From the NCBI GenBank assembly GCA_018241225.1, contig JAFEEG010000008.1:1-64000 (forward strand): DNA of 64,000 nucleotides, read 5' to 3'. The position numbers and the translations under genes are program-made. The notes beneath the pieces were generated by a model that saw nothing but the letters and a program-made list of their open reading frames with translations, was not told where the DNA came from and searched no databases. This stretch comes from Pseudomonadota bacterium. GTDB taxonomy: Bacteria > Pseudomonadota > Gammaproteobacteria > Burkholderiales > Burkholderiaceae_C. Shown here piece after piece: positions 27,217-37,615 of this stretch; position 1 is the stretch's first letter; each line of letters starts with the position of its first letter.

Positions 27217-28617
27217 TCAGTGCGCCGAATAGGTCACGCGGTCGGGCACGGGCTTGAACTCGCCAAGCCGGCTCCACCAGGGCATGAGCAGGAAGAAGCC
27301 GAAATAGAACAGGGTACCGATCTGCGAGACGCGCTCGCCCGTGGGCGACGGCGGCTGCACACCCAGGTACGCCAGCACGATGAAGTCGACGACGAACACG
27401 AAGTAGACCCACTTGTGCCAGCTCGGGCGGTAGCGGATCGACTTCACCGGGCTGTGGTCCAGCCAGGGCAGGAAGAACAGGATGACGACGGCGCCGCCCA
27501 TGACCAGCACGCCCCAGAACTTGGCGTCGATGGAGAGCATGGCGGCAGCCACGAGCACCGCGGCAATCACGATCACACCCTTGACCAGCCCGATGAGGCG
27601 GGTCTTCCAGACGCCGAACACGGCACCGGCCACTACGCAGGCGATCAGCGCATACATCATCTCGCTGGTGATGGCACGCAGCATCGAATAGAACGGCGTG
27701 AAGTACCAGACCGGAGCGATGTGGTTGGGCGTCTTGAGCGAATCGGCCGGGATGAAGTTGTTGTATTCCAGGAAGTAGCCGCCGGCTTCGGGGGCGAAGA
27801 AGATCACCGCCGAGAACACCAGCAGGAACACCACCACGCCCAGGATGTCGTGCACCGTGTAGTAGGGGTGGAACGGAATGCCGTCCAGCGGATGGCCCTT
27901 GCTGTCGAGCTTGGCCTTGATTTCGACGCCGTCGGGGTTGTTGGAGCCCACTTCGTGCAGCGCGATCAGGTGCGCCACCACCAGGCCCAGCAGCACCAGC
28001 GGCACCGCAATGACGTGGAAGCTGAAGAAGCGGTTGAGCGTGGCGTCGCTCACCACGTAGTCGCCGCGGATCAGCAGGGCCAGGTCAGGACCGACGAAGG
28101 GAATGGCGGAGAACAGGTTCACGATCACCTGCGCGCCCCAGTAGCTCATCTGGCCCCAGGGCAGCAGGTAGCCCATGAAGGCCTCGGCCATCAGGCACAG
28201 GAAGATGGCACAGCCGAAGATCCAGACCAGTTCGCGCGGCTTGCGATAGCTGCCGTAGAGCAGCCCGCGGAACATGTGCAGGTACACCACCACGAAGAAG
28301 GCCGAGGCGCCCGTGGAGTGCATGTAGCGGATGAGCCATCCCCAGGGGACGTCTCGCATGATGTACTCGACCGATGCGAAGGCCAGCGTCGCATCGGGCT
28401 TGTAGTGCATCACCAGGAAGATGCCGGTGACGATCTGGATCACCAGCACCAGCAGGGCCAGCGAGCCGAAGATGTACCAGAAGTTGAAGTTCTTCGGCGC
28501 GTAGTACTCCGCCATGTGCTCGTTGTAGAGCTTGGACAACGGGAAGCGGTTGTCCACCCAGTTGAGCAGTTTCTGGCTGGCGGCGGCGTTGGGGGAGATT
28601 TCCTTGAGTTCTGCCAT
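27217..28617 (-). CDS. petB: Cytochrome b of the bc1 complex
   Basis: 466 residues, fused full-length type with about nine to ten membrane segments. The diheme core shows HSTGASAFFVVVYLHMFRGLLYGSYR and the second-helix pair including HVIAVPLVLLGLVVAHLIALHEVGSNNPDG, and the quinol-site PEWY analogue is PVWYFTPFYSMLRA. A C-terminal extension with extra membrane segments is usual for Burkholderiales. The ATG at 28617 has GAGGAA upstream, preferred over a longer frame. It lies 10 bases after petA. Confidence 0.97.
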   Translation of the reverse strand: MAELKEISPNAAASQKLLNWVDNRFPLSKLYNEHMAEYYAPKNFNFWYIFGSLALLVLVIQIVTGIFLVMHYKPDATLAFASVEYIMRDVPWGWLIRYMHSTGASAFFVVVYLHMFRGLLYGSYRKPRELVWIFGCAIFLCLMAEAFMGYLLPWGQMSYWGAQVIVNLFSAIPFVGPDLALLIRGDYVVSDATLNRFFSFHVIAVPLVLLGLVVAHLIALHEVGSNNPDGVEIKAKLDSKGHPLDGIPFHPYYTVHDILGVVVFLLVFSAVIFFAPEAGGYFLEYNNFIPADSLKTPNHIAPVWYFTPFYSMLRAITSEMMYALIACVVAGAVFGVWKTRLIGLVKGVIVIAAVLVAAAMLSIDAKFWGVLVMGGAVVILFFLPWLDHSPVKSIRYRPSWHKWVYFVFVVDFIVLAYLGVQPPSPTGERVSQIGTLFYFGFFLLMPWWSRLGEFKPVPDRVTYSAH

Positions 28618-28627
28618 GTTCTTTTCC

Positions 28628-29245
28628 TCAGGCGGCCTTCTTGTCATCGCCGATCAGAAGGCGCGTGTCGGAAAGATACATGTGGGGTGGAACCGGAAGA
28701 TTGTCGGGCGCGGGCTTGTTCTTGAAGACGCGGCCGGCCAGGTCGAAGGTCGAGCCGTGGCAGGGGCACAGGAAGCCGCCTTCCCAGTTGTCGGGCAGCG
28801 AGGGCTGCGGGCCGGGCTGGAACTTGTCGGTGGGCGAGCAGCCCAGGTGCGTGCAGATGCCCACGACCACCAGCACGTCGGGCTTGATCGAGCGGTGCTC
28901 GTTCTGCGCGTACTTGGGGGTGAATTCGTCGGGGTTGCGCTTGGAGGTCGGGTCGGCCAGCTGGCCGTCGAGCTTGGGCAGCTCTGCCACCTGCTCGGGC
29001 GTGCGCTTGAGGATCCATACCGGCTTGCCGCGCCATTCGACGGTCATCTTCTCGCCGGGCTTGAGCCCACTGATGTCCACCTCGACCGGCGCTCCCGCCG
29101 CCTTGGCCTTTTCGGAAGGTTCGAAGGTACTCACGAATGGAACGGCAGTTGCCACGCCGCCCACCACACCGGCACAGCCGGATGCGATCAACCATGTCCT
29201 TTTGCTGCTGTCGACCCGGGGCTGGCCGACGGTGGTCTCACTCAT
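28628..29245 (-). CDS. petA: Rieske iron-sulfur subunit of the bc1 complex
   Basis: 205 residues. A Tat-type N-terminus (SKRTWLIASGCAGVVGGVATAVPFV) acts as signal anchor. The [2Fe-2S] cluster boxes are CTHLGC (C131, H133, C136) and CPCHGS (C160, C162, H163), with C136 and C162 forming the stabilising disulfide in homologues. First gene of petABC; the divergent mscL leaves a 173-base promoter region. Confidence 0.97.
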   Translation of the reverse strand: MSETTVGQPRVDSSKRTWLIASGCAGVVGGVATAVPFVSTFEPSEKAKAAGAPVEVDISGLKPGEKMTVEWRGKPVWILKRTPEQVAELPKLDGQLADPTSKRNPDEFTPKYAQNEHRSIKPDVLVVVGICTHLGCSPTDKFQPGPQPSLPDNWEGGFLCPCHGSTFDLAGRVFKNKPAPDNLPVPPHMYLSDTRLLIGDDKKAA

Positions 29246-29418
29246 TTATATGGTCCTCAATCTTCTTCGTTGGGGTACTTGCAGGCTCAACGAATCATTG
29301 TAGCGGAGCGTAAATGGCGAACTCAACGCGAGCAGACCCGAGGTTTGCGCCGTGTTGCGCCCACGCCTCCTCCCTATACTTGGCGCCGTTTTCAACAACA
29401 AGCGCACGAGGATCCAAC

Positions 29419-29850
29419 ATGAGCTTCATCAGCGAATTTAGAGAGTTCGCGGTCAAGGGCAACGTGGTCGACCTGGCCGTCGGCGTGATCATCGGCGGCG
29501 CCTTCGGCAAGATCGTCGACTCGCTGGTTGCCGACGTGATCATGCCGATCGTGGGCCTGATCTTCGGCAAGCTGGACTTCTCCAACCTCTACATCGTGCT
29601 GGGGCACGTGCCTGCCGGCGTGGCCAACACGCTGGCAGACCTGAAGAAGGCGGGCGTGCCAGTGCTGGCCTACGGAAGCTTCATCACCGTGGCGGTGAAC
29701 TTCGTGATCCTGGCCTTCGTGATCTTCGTGATGGTCAAGCAGATCAACCGGCTGCGCAATTCCGCACCGCCCGCGCCCGCGGCACCGCCGCCCACCCCGG
29801 AAGACGTGGTGCTGCTGCGCGAGATCCGCGACAGCCTCAAGCGTTCCTGA
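29419..29850 (+). CDS. mscL: Large-conductance mechanosensitive channel MscL
   Basis: 143 residues forming a pentameric pore that vents solutes under hypoosmotic shock. The N-terminal amphipathic helix and TM1 read [33 protein letters not shown], with the AVGVIIG gate stretch; TM2 is [16 protein letters not shown]; the C-terminal helix is [15 protein letters not shown]. The ATG at 29419 gives the usual N-terminus. The 3' end overlaps that of pdxA by 14 bases on the opposite strand. Confidence 0.97.
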   Translation: MSFISEFREFAVKGNVVDLAVGVIIGGAFGKIVDSLVADVIMPIVGLIFGKLDFSNLYIVLGHVPAGVANTLADLKKAGVPVLAYGSFITVAVNFVILAFVIFVMVKQINRLRNSAPPAPAAPPPTPEDVVLLREIRDSLKRS

Positions 29851-30880
29851 CCAGCTTCCGCGCCACGCGGATCGCCTCGACCAGGCTGGACGCATCGGCG
29901 CGACCGGTGCCGGCCAGATCGAATGCGGTGCCGTGGTCGGGGCTGGTACGCACCAGCGGCAGGCCGAGGGTGACGTTCACGCCCTTTTCAACGCCGAGGT
30001 ACTTCACGGGGATCAACCCCTGGTCGTGATACATCGCGATCACGGCATCGAATTCGCCCGTGCGGGCGCGCATGAACACCGTGTCGGGGGCATAGGGGCC
30101 GCTGGCCTCGATGCCCTCGGCAACGGCAGCGTCGACAGCCGGCGCAATGATCGCCTGCTCCTCCGAGCCGAACAAGCCACCCTCCCCCGCATGCGGATTG
30201 AGGCCGGCCACGGCGATGCGTGGCGCGCGGCCCAGCGCCTTGCACAGGGCCTCATGGGTGATGCGCAAGGTCTGCAGCACGCCATCGAAAGTCACCGCTT
30301 CGATGGCCGCGCGCAGCGACATGTGGATGCTCACGAGCACGGTGCGCAACTCGTCGTTGGCCAGCATCATGCGCACGGGCACGTCGCTCACGCTGTGCCC
30401 CAGATGCCGGGCAGCCTCGCTTTGCAGCAGCTCCGTGTGACCCGGAAAATCGAAGCCGGCAGCCGAGAGCGCCTCCTTGTGAAGCGGCGCGGTGACGATG
30501 GCCGAGATTTCGCCGGCCAGCGCTGCACGCGCCGCCCAGGTCACGGAATCGCCGGCAGCGCGGCCCGCTGCGGCACTCACCTGACCCAGCACCAGTTTTT
30601 CCGGCACGGCATCGACCACCTGCAGGACGGGCACGCAGCCCGGGGGCACCGACCAGGCCTCTGAAACCTCGTCGATCACCGCGATCGGCAGTGCCGGCGC
30701 ACCCGGCCCCGCGAGGATCGACGCGGCGCGCCGCATGCAGCCCACGTCGCCCGCGACAAAAGCGCCGCGCACGAGTTCGGGTGAATCGCGAAAGGCCTTG
30801 ACCACAATCTCGGGCCCGATGCCGGCCGGATCGCCCATGGTGATGGCCAGCGGTGCCGGCACTGCGGTGAAGGTACTCAC
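29837..30880 (-). CDS. pdxA: 4-hydroxythreonine-4-phosphate dehydrogenase
   Basis: 347 residues from a GTG start that overlaps the Nif3-like stop by four bases. PdxA oxidises 4-phosphohydroxy-L-threonine in pyridoxal phosphate synthesis. Marks include [12 protein letters not shown] near the N-terminus, a GHTELLQSE metal-site histidine, [12 protein letters not shown] and [13 protein letters not shown], which carries the third metal ligand. Third gene of an MFS-nif3-pdxA unit. Confidence 0.96.
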   Translation of the reverse strand: MSTFTAVPAPLAITMGDPAGIGPEIVVKAFRDSPELVRGAFVAGDVGCMRRAASILAGPGAPALPIAVIDEVSEAWSVPPGCVPVLQVVDAVPEKLVLGQVSAAAGRAAGDSVTWAARAALAGEISAIVTAPLHKEALSAAGFDFPGHTELLQSEAARHLGHSVSDVPVRMMLANDELRTVLVSIHMSLRAAIEAVTFDGVLQTLRITHEALCKALGRAPRIAVAGLNPHAGEGGLFGSEEQAIIAPAVDAAVAEGIEASGPYAPDTVFMRARTGEFDAVIAMYHDQGLIPVKYLGVEKGVNVTLGLPLVRTSPDHGTAFDLAGTGRADASSLVEAIRVARKLVRNA

Positions 30881-31647
30881 GCCGGGTTGTCGATGTCGAT
30901 GAATTCGTGCGCCAGGCCCAGTTGCGCAGCAACGTGGGCCGCCACGGCCGGTGCGCCATAGCGCTCGGTGGCATGGTGGCCGCAAGCCAGAAAGCTCACG
31001 CCCATCTCGCGCGCATAGTGGGCCTGTGGCTCGGAGATCTCGCCGGTGATGAAGGCATCCGCCCCGGCGGCAATGGCGGCCTCGAAGTAGCCCTGCGCAC
31101 CGCCGCTGCACCAGGCGATGTTCTTGATGGGGCGATCCCCCTCGACCAGCGTGACCGGGCGCTTGAGCACGCGCTCCACGTGCGCAGCCAGCTTCTTGCC
31201 GTTGGCAAAGGTCGCGTCATCTTCCGGCGAACCCAGGAAGCCGATCTCCTGCTCGCCAAACCGGCCGGCCGAGCCGGTGTGCGCCACCAGCCCCAATTGA
31301 AGGCCCAGTTGCGCGTTGTTGCCCAACTCGGGATGCGCGTCCAGCGGCAGGTGATAGGCAAAGAGGTTCACGTCGTCGCCCAGCAGGAGGCCCAGGCGCT
31401 GGCGCATCCATCCGGTGACGCGGCCGTCCTGGCCGCGCCAGAACAGGCCGTGGTGCACGAAGATCGCATCGGCGTCGGCGTGAATGGCCGCCTCGATCAG
31501 GGCGCGACTGGCGGTGACGCCCGAGACGATTTTACGCACGGTGGTGCGGCCCTCGACTTGCAGGCCGTTGGGGCCGTAGTCCTTGAAGCGCTCCGGGGCA
31601 AGCAGCAGGTCGAAGGCGTGGAGGAGTTCGTGTCGCGTGGTGCTCAT
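30877..31647 (-). CDS. Nif3-like dinuclear metal center protein (DUF34)
   Basis: 256 residues. YbgI/Nif3 family, a toroidal hexamer with a two-metal centre. Metal ligands appear in DAIFVHHGLFW (His pair), and near the C-terminus GEISEPQAHYAREMGVSFLACGHHATERYGAPAV. Biochemical activity in the family is unsettled (GTP cyclohydrolase I-like folds and a chaperone role have been proposed), so no function is asserted. Overlaps the upstream MFS gene and downstream pdxA by four bases each. Confidence 0.9.
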   Translation of the reverse strand: MSTTRHELLHAFDLLLAPERFKDYGPNGLQVEGRTTVRKIVSGVTASRALIEAAIHADADAIFVHHGLFWRGQDGRVTGWMRQRLGLLLGDDVNLFAYHLPLDAHPELGNNAQLGLQLGLVAHTGSAGRFGEQEIGFLGSPEDDATFANGKKLAAHVERVLKRPVTLVEGDRPIKNIAWCSGGAQGYFEAAIAAGADAFITGEISEPQAHYAREMGVSFLACGHHATERYGAPAVAAHVAAQLGLAHEFIDIDNPA

Positions 31648-32984
31648 CGCACCATTCTCGCCCTCCCCGCGATGTCCCGCATCTCATGCCCCCGACGTGC
31701 CAGCGGCATCAACCCCAGCACCGCACCAAGAATGGCCAGGGCGCCCACGTAGTGCGCCGGCGCCAGCGGATCGCGCTGCAGCCACAGCGTCAGGATCACG
31801 GGCGTGAGGCCACCGAAGACGGCGTAGGACATGTTGTAGGCAAAAGACAGCCCCGAGAAGCGCACCGGGGCGGGGAAGGCCCGCACGCCCGCAATCGGCA
31901 CCGTCGCGATGGTGCCGACGAACAGGCCCACCAGCCCGTATTGCCAGACCAGCGTCGAAGGGCTGGAAGGCAGGCTCGTGTAGAACAGGTAGGCACTGGC
32001 GAACAGGCCCACCCAGCCCACCAGCATGACGGTGCGGGTGCCGAAGCGGTCGCAGGCCCAGCCCACGATCACGCAGCCCAGGGTCAGCGTCAGCGTGGCC
32101 AGGCAGTTGGCCTGCAGCGCCAGCGCGGCCGGCACGTGATGGACCTTTTGCAGGTAGGTGGGCGTGTACAGCACCACCACCACGATGGCGGCCGACAGCA
32201 CCCAGGTCAGCAATGCAACGAAGACGGATGCCAGCCGATGCTCGCGCAATACCGTCTTGAGCGGCAGCTCGGCATCCTGGCTGCGGCGCTGGGCCAGCTC
32301 CTTGAACACCGGCGTCTCGTGCAGAAAGCGCCGCAGATACACCGACACCAGGCCGAACACACCGCCCAGGATGAACGGAATGCGCCATGCCCAGCCCTGA
32401 ATGTCGGCCGGCGAATAGTGGGTGTTGATGCCCACCGCCACCAGCGAACCCAGCAAGATGCCGCCCGTGATGCCGGCAGTGAGCGTGCCCACGCCCAGGC
32501 CGTAGCGCTGCGCCGGCACGTGCTCGGCCACGAACACCCAGGCACCTGGCATTTCGCCGCCGATGGCCGCGCCTTGCAGCACTCGCATCGCCAGCAGCAG
32601 CAGCGGTGCGGCCACACCGATGGCCGCGTAGGTAGGCAGCAGCCCGATGACCAGCGTGGGCAGGGCCATCAGGAAGATGCTCAGCGTGAACATGCGCTTG
32701 CGGCCCAGCTTGTCGCCGAAATGCGCAATGACGATGCCGCCCAGCGGACGGGCCAGGTAGCCGGCCGCGAAGATGCCGAAGGTCTGCAGCTGGCGCAGCC
32801 AGTCGGGCATGTCGGCCGGGAAGAACAGGCCACCCAGCACCGTGGCGAAGAAGACGTAGATGACGAAATCGTAGAACTCGAGCGTGCCGCCGAGCGCGGA
32901 CAGGGCGAGCGTCTTGTAGTCGCGCGCGTCGAGAAGGCGCGCCGGCTCCGGTGCGATGAGGGAGGAAGAAGCTTGGGAGGTCAT
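31644..32984 (-). CDS. MHS-family (ProP/ShiA-type) MFS transporter
   Basis: 446 residues with 12 predicted membrane segments. The start YKTLALSALGGTLEFYDFVIYVFFATVLGGLFFP and AGYLARPLGGIVIAHFGDKLGRKRMF (motif A) are typical of the metabolite:H+ symporter family, which includes ProP and citrate, shikimate and alpha-ketoglutarate carriers. A long cytoplasmic loop (RRFLHETPVFKELAQRRSQDAELPLKTVLREH) splits the two halves, as usual. The substrate is not predictable. First gene of a unit with nif3 and pdxA; divergent from the HtrA gene. Confidence 0.88.
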   Translation of the reverse strand: MTSQASSSLIAPEPARLLDARDYKTLALSALGGTLEFYDFVIYVFFATVLGGLFFPADMPDWLRQLQTFGIFAAGYLARPLGGIVIAHFGDKLGRKRMFTLSIFLMALPTLVIGLLPTYAAIGVAAPLLLLAMRVLQGAAIGGEMPGAWVFVAEHVPAQRYGLGVGTLTAGITGGILLGSLVAVGINTHYSPADIQGWAWRIPFILGGVFGLVSVYLRRFLHETPVFKELAQRRSQDAELPLKTVLREHRLASVFVALLTWVLSAAIVVVVLYTPTYLQKVHHVPAALALQANCLATLTLTLGCVIVGWACDRFGTRTVMLVGWVGLFASAYLFYTSLPSSPSTLVWQYGLVGLFVGTIATVPIAGVRAFPAPVRFSGLSFAYNMSYAVFGGLTPVILTLWLQRDPLAPAHYVGALAILGAVLGLMPLARRGHEMRDIAGRARMVR

Positions 32985-33246
32985 GGCTGTCGGTCAATCT
33001 CGGGACCGCGCGCACATGGCCCCTCGGAATGGGCGAGGGGCATGCCGCGTCGGACGGAGTGCCGGGCTGAAGTTGACGGGTAGTCCCTTCGCCAGGCCGA
33101 ATGGGCGCAGCCTGGATGAGGCCGCGAATCGATACTAAGGGTTATCCCTTGGTCCTGCCGAAGCGCGTCCGCATTCTCGACCGGAGCGTCGGGATTTCCC
33201 GTCGACGGCTGAGGGACAATCCCAGGCTCAAACATCCCCATCTCAC
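32985..33246. other. Divergent promoter region between MFS transporter and HtrA protease
   Basis: 262 bases shared by two divergent genes. No clear gene, hairpin with T-run or strong -35/-10 pair was recognised. Confidence 0.4.
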
Positions 33247-34404
<1,158 letters not shown>

Positions 34405-34407
34405 ATG

Positions 34408-34433
34408 AAAAGGGCCCGCAGCGGGCCCTTTTT
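34408..34433. terminator. Bidirectional terminator between HtrA gene and tatC
   Basis: AAAAGGGCCC-GCAGC-GGGCCCTTTTT gives a symmetric stem with T-runs on both strands, three bases after the HtrA stop and just past the tatC stop, so it can serve both convergent genes. Confidence 0.9.
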
Positions 34434-34438
34434 CTTTC

Positions 34439-35245
34439 TCAGGCGGAATCCGCCTTTTCCGATGCTTCGCCCTCGGCATCGGGCGCCTTGGAAATCTTCA
34501 CGAAGTACTGTGCAGCGACGATGCCCACTTCGTAGAGCAGGCACATCGGCACCGCCAGGGCCAGCTGCGAGATGACGTCAGGCGGCGTCAGCACGGCGGC
34601 AACAACAAAGGCCCCCACCACGAAGTACCCGCGCATGCTGCGCAGCTTCTCGACGGTGACCATCTCGAAGCGCACCAGCAGCATCACCACGATGGGCACC
34701 TGGAAGGCCACGCCGAAGGCGATGTAGAGCGAGAGAATCGACTCCACATAGGACGAGATGTCCGGCGTGGCCGCCACGCTGGCCGGCGTGAAGCGCTGGA
34801 TGAAGGTGAACATCTTGTCCAGCACAAAGAACTGCACGAAGGCAATGCCACCGTAGGCCAGGAAGCTGCCGAAGATGATGAGCGGCAGCGCAAACTTCTT
34901 CTCGTGGCTGTACAGGCCCGGCGCCACGAACATCCACGCCTGGTACATGAGCCAGGGCAGCGCCAGCAGCACCGCGGCCATCAGCAGCACCTTAAGCGGC
35001 ACGAAGAAGGGAGAGAACACGCCCACGGCAATCAGCTTGGCGTCGGGCGGCATGTGCGCCCGGATGGGCACCGCGATCCAGTCGATCAGGCCCGAGGGCC
35101 CGGGCCAGATGGCCAGCAAGGCGCCAGCCACTGCCAGCCCGTAGACGCAGTACAGCAACCGGTCGCGCAGCTCCATGAGGTGCGCGACGAAGGGCTGCTC
35201 GGTGCCAGCGAGTTCGTCTTCTTTGTTCTTGTCGGATTCAGCCAT
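34439..35245 (-). CDS. tatC: Twin-arginine translocase subunit TatC
   Basis: 268 residues with six membrane segments. TatC recognises twin-arginine signal peptides with TatB. The N-terminal PFVAHLMELRDRLLYCVYG contains the conserved H and E used for signal recognition, and VFSPFFVPLKVLLMAAVLLALPWLMYQAWMFVAPGLYSHEK holds the family core. A charged C-terminal tail (KISKAPDAEGEASEK) follows. Last gene of tatABC, 69 bases after tatB. Confidence 0.97.
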   Translation of the reverse strand: MAESDKNKEDELAGTEQPFVAHLMELRDRLLYCVYGLAVAGALLAIWPGPSGLIDWIAVPIRAHMPPDAKLIAVGVFSPFFVPLKVLLMAAVLLALPWLMYQAWMFVAPGLYSHEKKFALPLIIFGSFLAYGGIAFVQFFVLDKMFTFIQRFTPASVAATPDISSYVESILSLYIAFGVAFQVPIVVMLLVRFEMVTVEKLRSMRGYFVVGAFVVAAVLTPPDVISQLALAVPMCLLYEVGIVAAQYFVKISKAPDAEGEASEKADSA

Positions 35246-35314
35246 GGATCGTGGGTGGGCCGGTATCCGGCACGCGTTGAAACGCGAAAAAGGGCGCGCG
35301 AGCTGCGCGCCTTG

Positions 35315-35770
35315 CTAGTTGATCTTGTGCGGACGGTAGCGTGCCACACGAGCCGCGCCGGACAGCGCCTTGGTGCGCACGCCGTTGCGAGCCTTGTACC
35401 ACTGCGGCGTGGCCCCCTGCTTCAAGCGCCAGTTCTTGCGAGGGCGCTTGTATTGGGGGTAGTCGGGCGGCGTCTCGAGCGGCGTGAAGGGCAGGCTTTC
35501 GCCCTCCAGTTGCTGCTTGACCTCTTCGGCTCCGGTACGAATGCTCTGCTCCACGTCGCGGGCAGCGTCCTCGACCGTGTCCTTCATCTTGCGCAACTCG
35601 TCCAACTCCATAGACCGGTTGACCTCGGCCTTGACGTCGTTGACATAGCGCTGCGCCTTGCCGAGCAAGGTACCTACCGTACGCGCGACACGCGGCAGCT
35701 TTTCCGGGCCTATGACGATCAGCGCCACGGCGCCGATCAGTGCCAGCTTGGAAATGCCGAGTTCGAGCAC
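35315..35770 (-). CDS. tatB: Twin-arginine translocase subunit TatB
   Basis: 151 residues from a GTG start. One N-terminal membrane helix ([20 protein letters not shown]) is followed by the [12 protein letters not shown] hinge and a long amphipathic helix, the TatB pattern. The C-terminal 70 residues are basic and Pro-rich. It forms the receptor with TatC. Sixteen bases downstream of tatA. Confidence 0.95.
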   Translation of the reverse strand: MLELGISKLALIGAVALIVIGPEKLPRVARTVGTLLGKAQRYVNDVKAEVNRSMELDELRKMKDTVEDAARDVEQSIRTGAEEVKQQLEGESLPFTPLETPPDYPQYKRPRKNWRLKQGATPQWYKARNGVRTKALSGAARVARYRPHKIN

Positions 35771-35786
35771 GTGAACTGCAGCCGGA

Positions 35787-36023
35787 TCAGGACTTCTGAC
35801 GCGCTTCGACGTCGATGGTCGGCTTGTCGGCAGCGGTGGCCGAGGTCACCTGTGCCGGGGGAGCGGCCGGTGCGTCGGGCGCGGAGCCGTCCTTCATGCC
35901 GTCCTTGAAACCCTTGACGGCGCCACCGAGGTCGGAGCCCATGTTCTTGAGCTTCTTGGTGCCAAACACCATCACGACGATGAGCAGCACGATCAGCCAG
36001 TGCCAGATAGAAAACGAACCCAT
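35787..36023 (-). CDS. tatA: Twin-arginine translocase pore subunit TatA
   Basis: 78 residues: membrane helix [29 protein letters not shown] hinge, amphipathic helix [10 protein letters not shown] and an acidic, Ala/Pro-rich tail. TatA oligomerises to make the translocation pore. AGGAG lies 9 bases before the ATG. It follows hinT by 45 bases. Confidence 0.97.
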   Translation of the reverse strand: MGSFSIWHWLIVLLIVVMVFGTKKLKNMGSDLGGAVKGFKDGMKDGSAPDAPAAPPAQVTSATAADKPTIDVEARQKS

Positions 36024-36068
36024 GGAAAGCTCCTGAAGAATTGCTGCAATTTTAGACGGGCGGAGATG

Positions 36069-36428
36069 TCAACCCCGTGCCCATGGGCGAGGGCCGCCCA
36101 TGACGTGAACGTGGAGATGTTGCACTTCCTGGCCCCCTTCCGCACCGGTATTGACCACGACACGGAATCCGCCATCCGGATAGGGACGGCAGCCATTTTC
36201 AAGGGCCAGCTTGGGCGCCAGTGTCATGATTTTTCCCATGAGCGCGGAATCCTCCGACGTGAGCTGGGCCATCGAGGGGATGTGGCGCTTGGGCACCAGC
36301 ATGAAATGCACGGGCGCCCAGGGGGCAATGTCGTGAAAACCGAACAGTTCCTCGTCCTCGTAGACCTTCTTCGAAGGAATCTTGCCTTCGATGATCTTGC
36401 AGAAGATGCAATTCGGGTCAGACGACAT
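36069..36428 (-). CDS. hinT: HIT-family nucleotide hydrolase (HinT-like)
   Basis: 119 residues with the histidine triad HLHVHV (104-109) near the C-terminus, and N-terminal CIFCKIIEGKIPSKKVYEDEE, the HinT signature. HinT hydrolyses purine nucleoside phosphoramidates. The start overlaps the end of the upstream small membrane protein gene by 11 bases, indicating coupling within the hisFIE-hinT-tat chain. Confidence 0.94.
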   Translation of the reverse strand: MSSDPNCIFCKIIEGKIPSKKVYEDEELFGFHDIAPWAPVHFMLVPKRHIPSMAQLTSEDSALMGKIMTLAPKLALENGCRPYPDGGFRVVVNTGAEGGQEVQHLHVHVMGGPRPWARG

Positions 36429-36807
36429 TCGTGGGCTCCATGGGTTGACTGGCGTTCATGCGCACCATCCCCTTGATGATGCGATACAGGAACCAGATCG
36501 AGATCAGCGCCCAGGCGATCCAGCCGGGCACATAAAGAAGCAGATACAGCGGAATGGTTACCACGTACAGCACGCCAGCCCACAGCACCGAGCGGATGCG
36601 CCAGCTGAAGTGCGAGGCCTGCCAGGTACCGGCCGCATCGTCGCGCTTGACCAGGTCCATCACCAGCGCAATCAGCAGCAAGCCAATGGAGACGTAGGCG
36701 CCGGGCACCACCGCCGCCACCGCCACCACCAGGTGCAGGATGTAGCTGACCCAGCCCCAGGTCTTGAGCGATTCGTCTGCAGGCGCGGGAATGATGTCGT
36801 TGGCCAT
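36418..36807 (-). CDS. Small membrane protein, function unknown
   Basis: 129 residues. A polar N-terminus (ANDIIPAPADESLKTW) precedes three to four hydrophobic segments (GWVSYILHLVVAVAAVVPGA; IGLLLIALVMDLV; SVLWAGVLYVVTIPLYLLLY; WIAWALISIWFLYRIIKGM). The arrangement resembles DUF4870-type membrane proteins, but I am not sure of membership. It lies between hisE (32 bases) and hinT (11-base overlap), a position I recall as common for an unnamed protein in Burkholderiales his loci. The start at 36807 was chosen because residues upstream read as a hisE shadow. Confidence 0.8.
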   Translation of the reverse strand: MANDIIPAPADESLKTWGWVSYILHLVVAVAAVVPGAYVSIGLLLIALVMDLVKRDDAAGTWQASHFSWRIRSVLWAGVLYVVTIPLYLLLYVPGWIAWALISIWFLYRIIKGMVRMNASQPMEPTNVV

Positions 36808-36839
36808 CGTGGTTGCCCTTCCTTCCTTTTCCGGATGGA

Positions 36840-37208
36840 TCAGTCGTTCGAGGCTTCGCGGGCCTGGGCCTTGCGCAGCGCCTTTTCCTCGATGCCGCTG
36901 GTGCCTTCGCGGCGCTCCAGCTCGGCCACCACGTCGGCCGGCGACAGCCCGTAGTGCGCCAGGGCGATCATGCTGTGGAACCACAGGTCGGCCACTTCGT
37001 TGACGACCTTCTGGCGATCGCCGCCGTGGTCTGCATCCTTGGCGGCCATGACCACCTCGGTGGCTTCTTCGCCGATCTTCTTGAGGAAGGCGTCGGGCCC
37101 CTTGTGCAGCAGGCGGGCGACATAGCTCTTGTCGGGGTTGCCGCCGCGGGCCGGCAGGCGGCTTTCGATCACGGCGGCAAGGCGGGCCAGGGCGTCAGTA
37201 CTACTCAT
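36840..37208 (-). CDS. hisE: Phosphoribosyl-ATP pyrophosphatase
   Basis: 122 residues, MazG-like all-helical fold. HisE removes pyrophosphate from phosphoribosyl-ATP, the second step of histidine synthesis. The metal-binding helix pair shows [15 protein letters not shown] and [18 protein letters not shown]. It is separate from HisI here, as usual in Burkholderiales. Ten bases after hisI. Confidence 0.96.
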   Translation of the reverse strand: MSSTDALARLAAVIESRLPARGGNPDKSYVARLLHKGPDAFLKKIGEEATEVVMAAKDADHGGDRQKVVNEVADLWFHSMIALAHYGLSPADVVAELERREGTSGIEEKALRKAQAREASND

Positions 37209-37218
37209 CTCTTGGAAT

Positions 37219-37608
37219 CTACTTGTAGATGCTTTCGGGGTCTTTCAAGACTGGCTCGGTCACGACCCACTGGCCATTCTCGTATTTGCTGAAGAAGCAG
37301 CTATGACGCCCGGTGTGGCAGGCAATGCCCGGCTCATGGCCCAACTGGGTGACCTTGAGCAGCACCACGTCGTTGTCGCAGTCGATGCGGATCTCGTGCA
37401 CGGTCTGCACGTGGCCCGACTCCTCGCCCTTGAACCACAGCTTGCTGCGCGAGCGGCTGAAATACACGGCGCGGCCCAGCTCGGCCGTCTTGGCCAGGGC
37501 CTCGCGGTCCATCCAGGCGAACATCAGCACGTCGCCGCTGGCGGCCTCTTGCGCGATCACCGGCACCAGGCCGTTCGCGTCCCATTTCACTTCATCGAGC
37601 CAGTTCAT
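37219..37608 (-). CDS. hisI: Phosphoribosyl-AMP cyclohydrolase
   Basis: 129 residues. HisI opens the adenine ring of phosphoribosyl-AMP. Zinc and magnesium ligands are visible: DCDND (D76, C77, D78, D80) and the C97/C104 pair in [11 protein letters not shown]. The ATG at 37608 gives the family N-terminus; the frame open upstream is a hisF shadow. It lies seven bases after hisF. Confidence 0.96.
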   Translation of the reverse strand: MNWLDEVKWDANGLVPVIAQEAASGDVLMFAWMDREALAKTAELGRAVYFSRSRSKLWFKGEESGHVQTVHEIRIDCDNDVVLLKVTQLGHEPGIACHTGRHSCFFSKYENGQWVVTEPVLKDPESIYK

Positions 37609-37615
37609 CGCGCGA

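Noticed and set aside
27055..28725. A 556-residue plus-strand frame opposite petB
   Set aside because: Antisense to petB and petC; His/Glu/Asp-rich translation with no family match.
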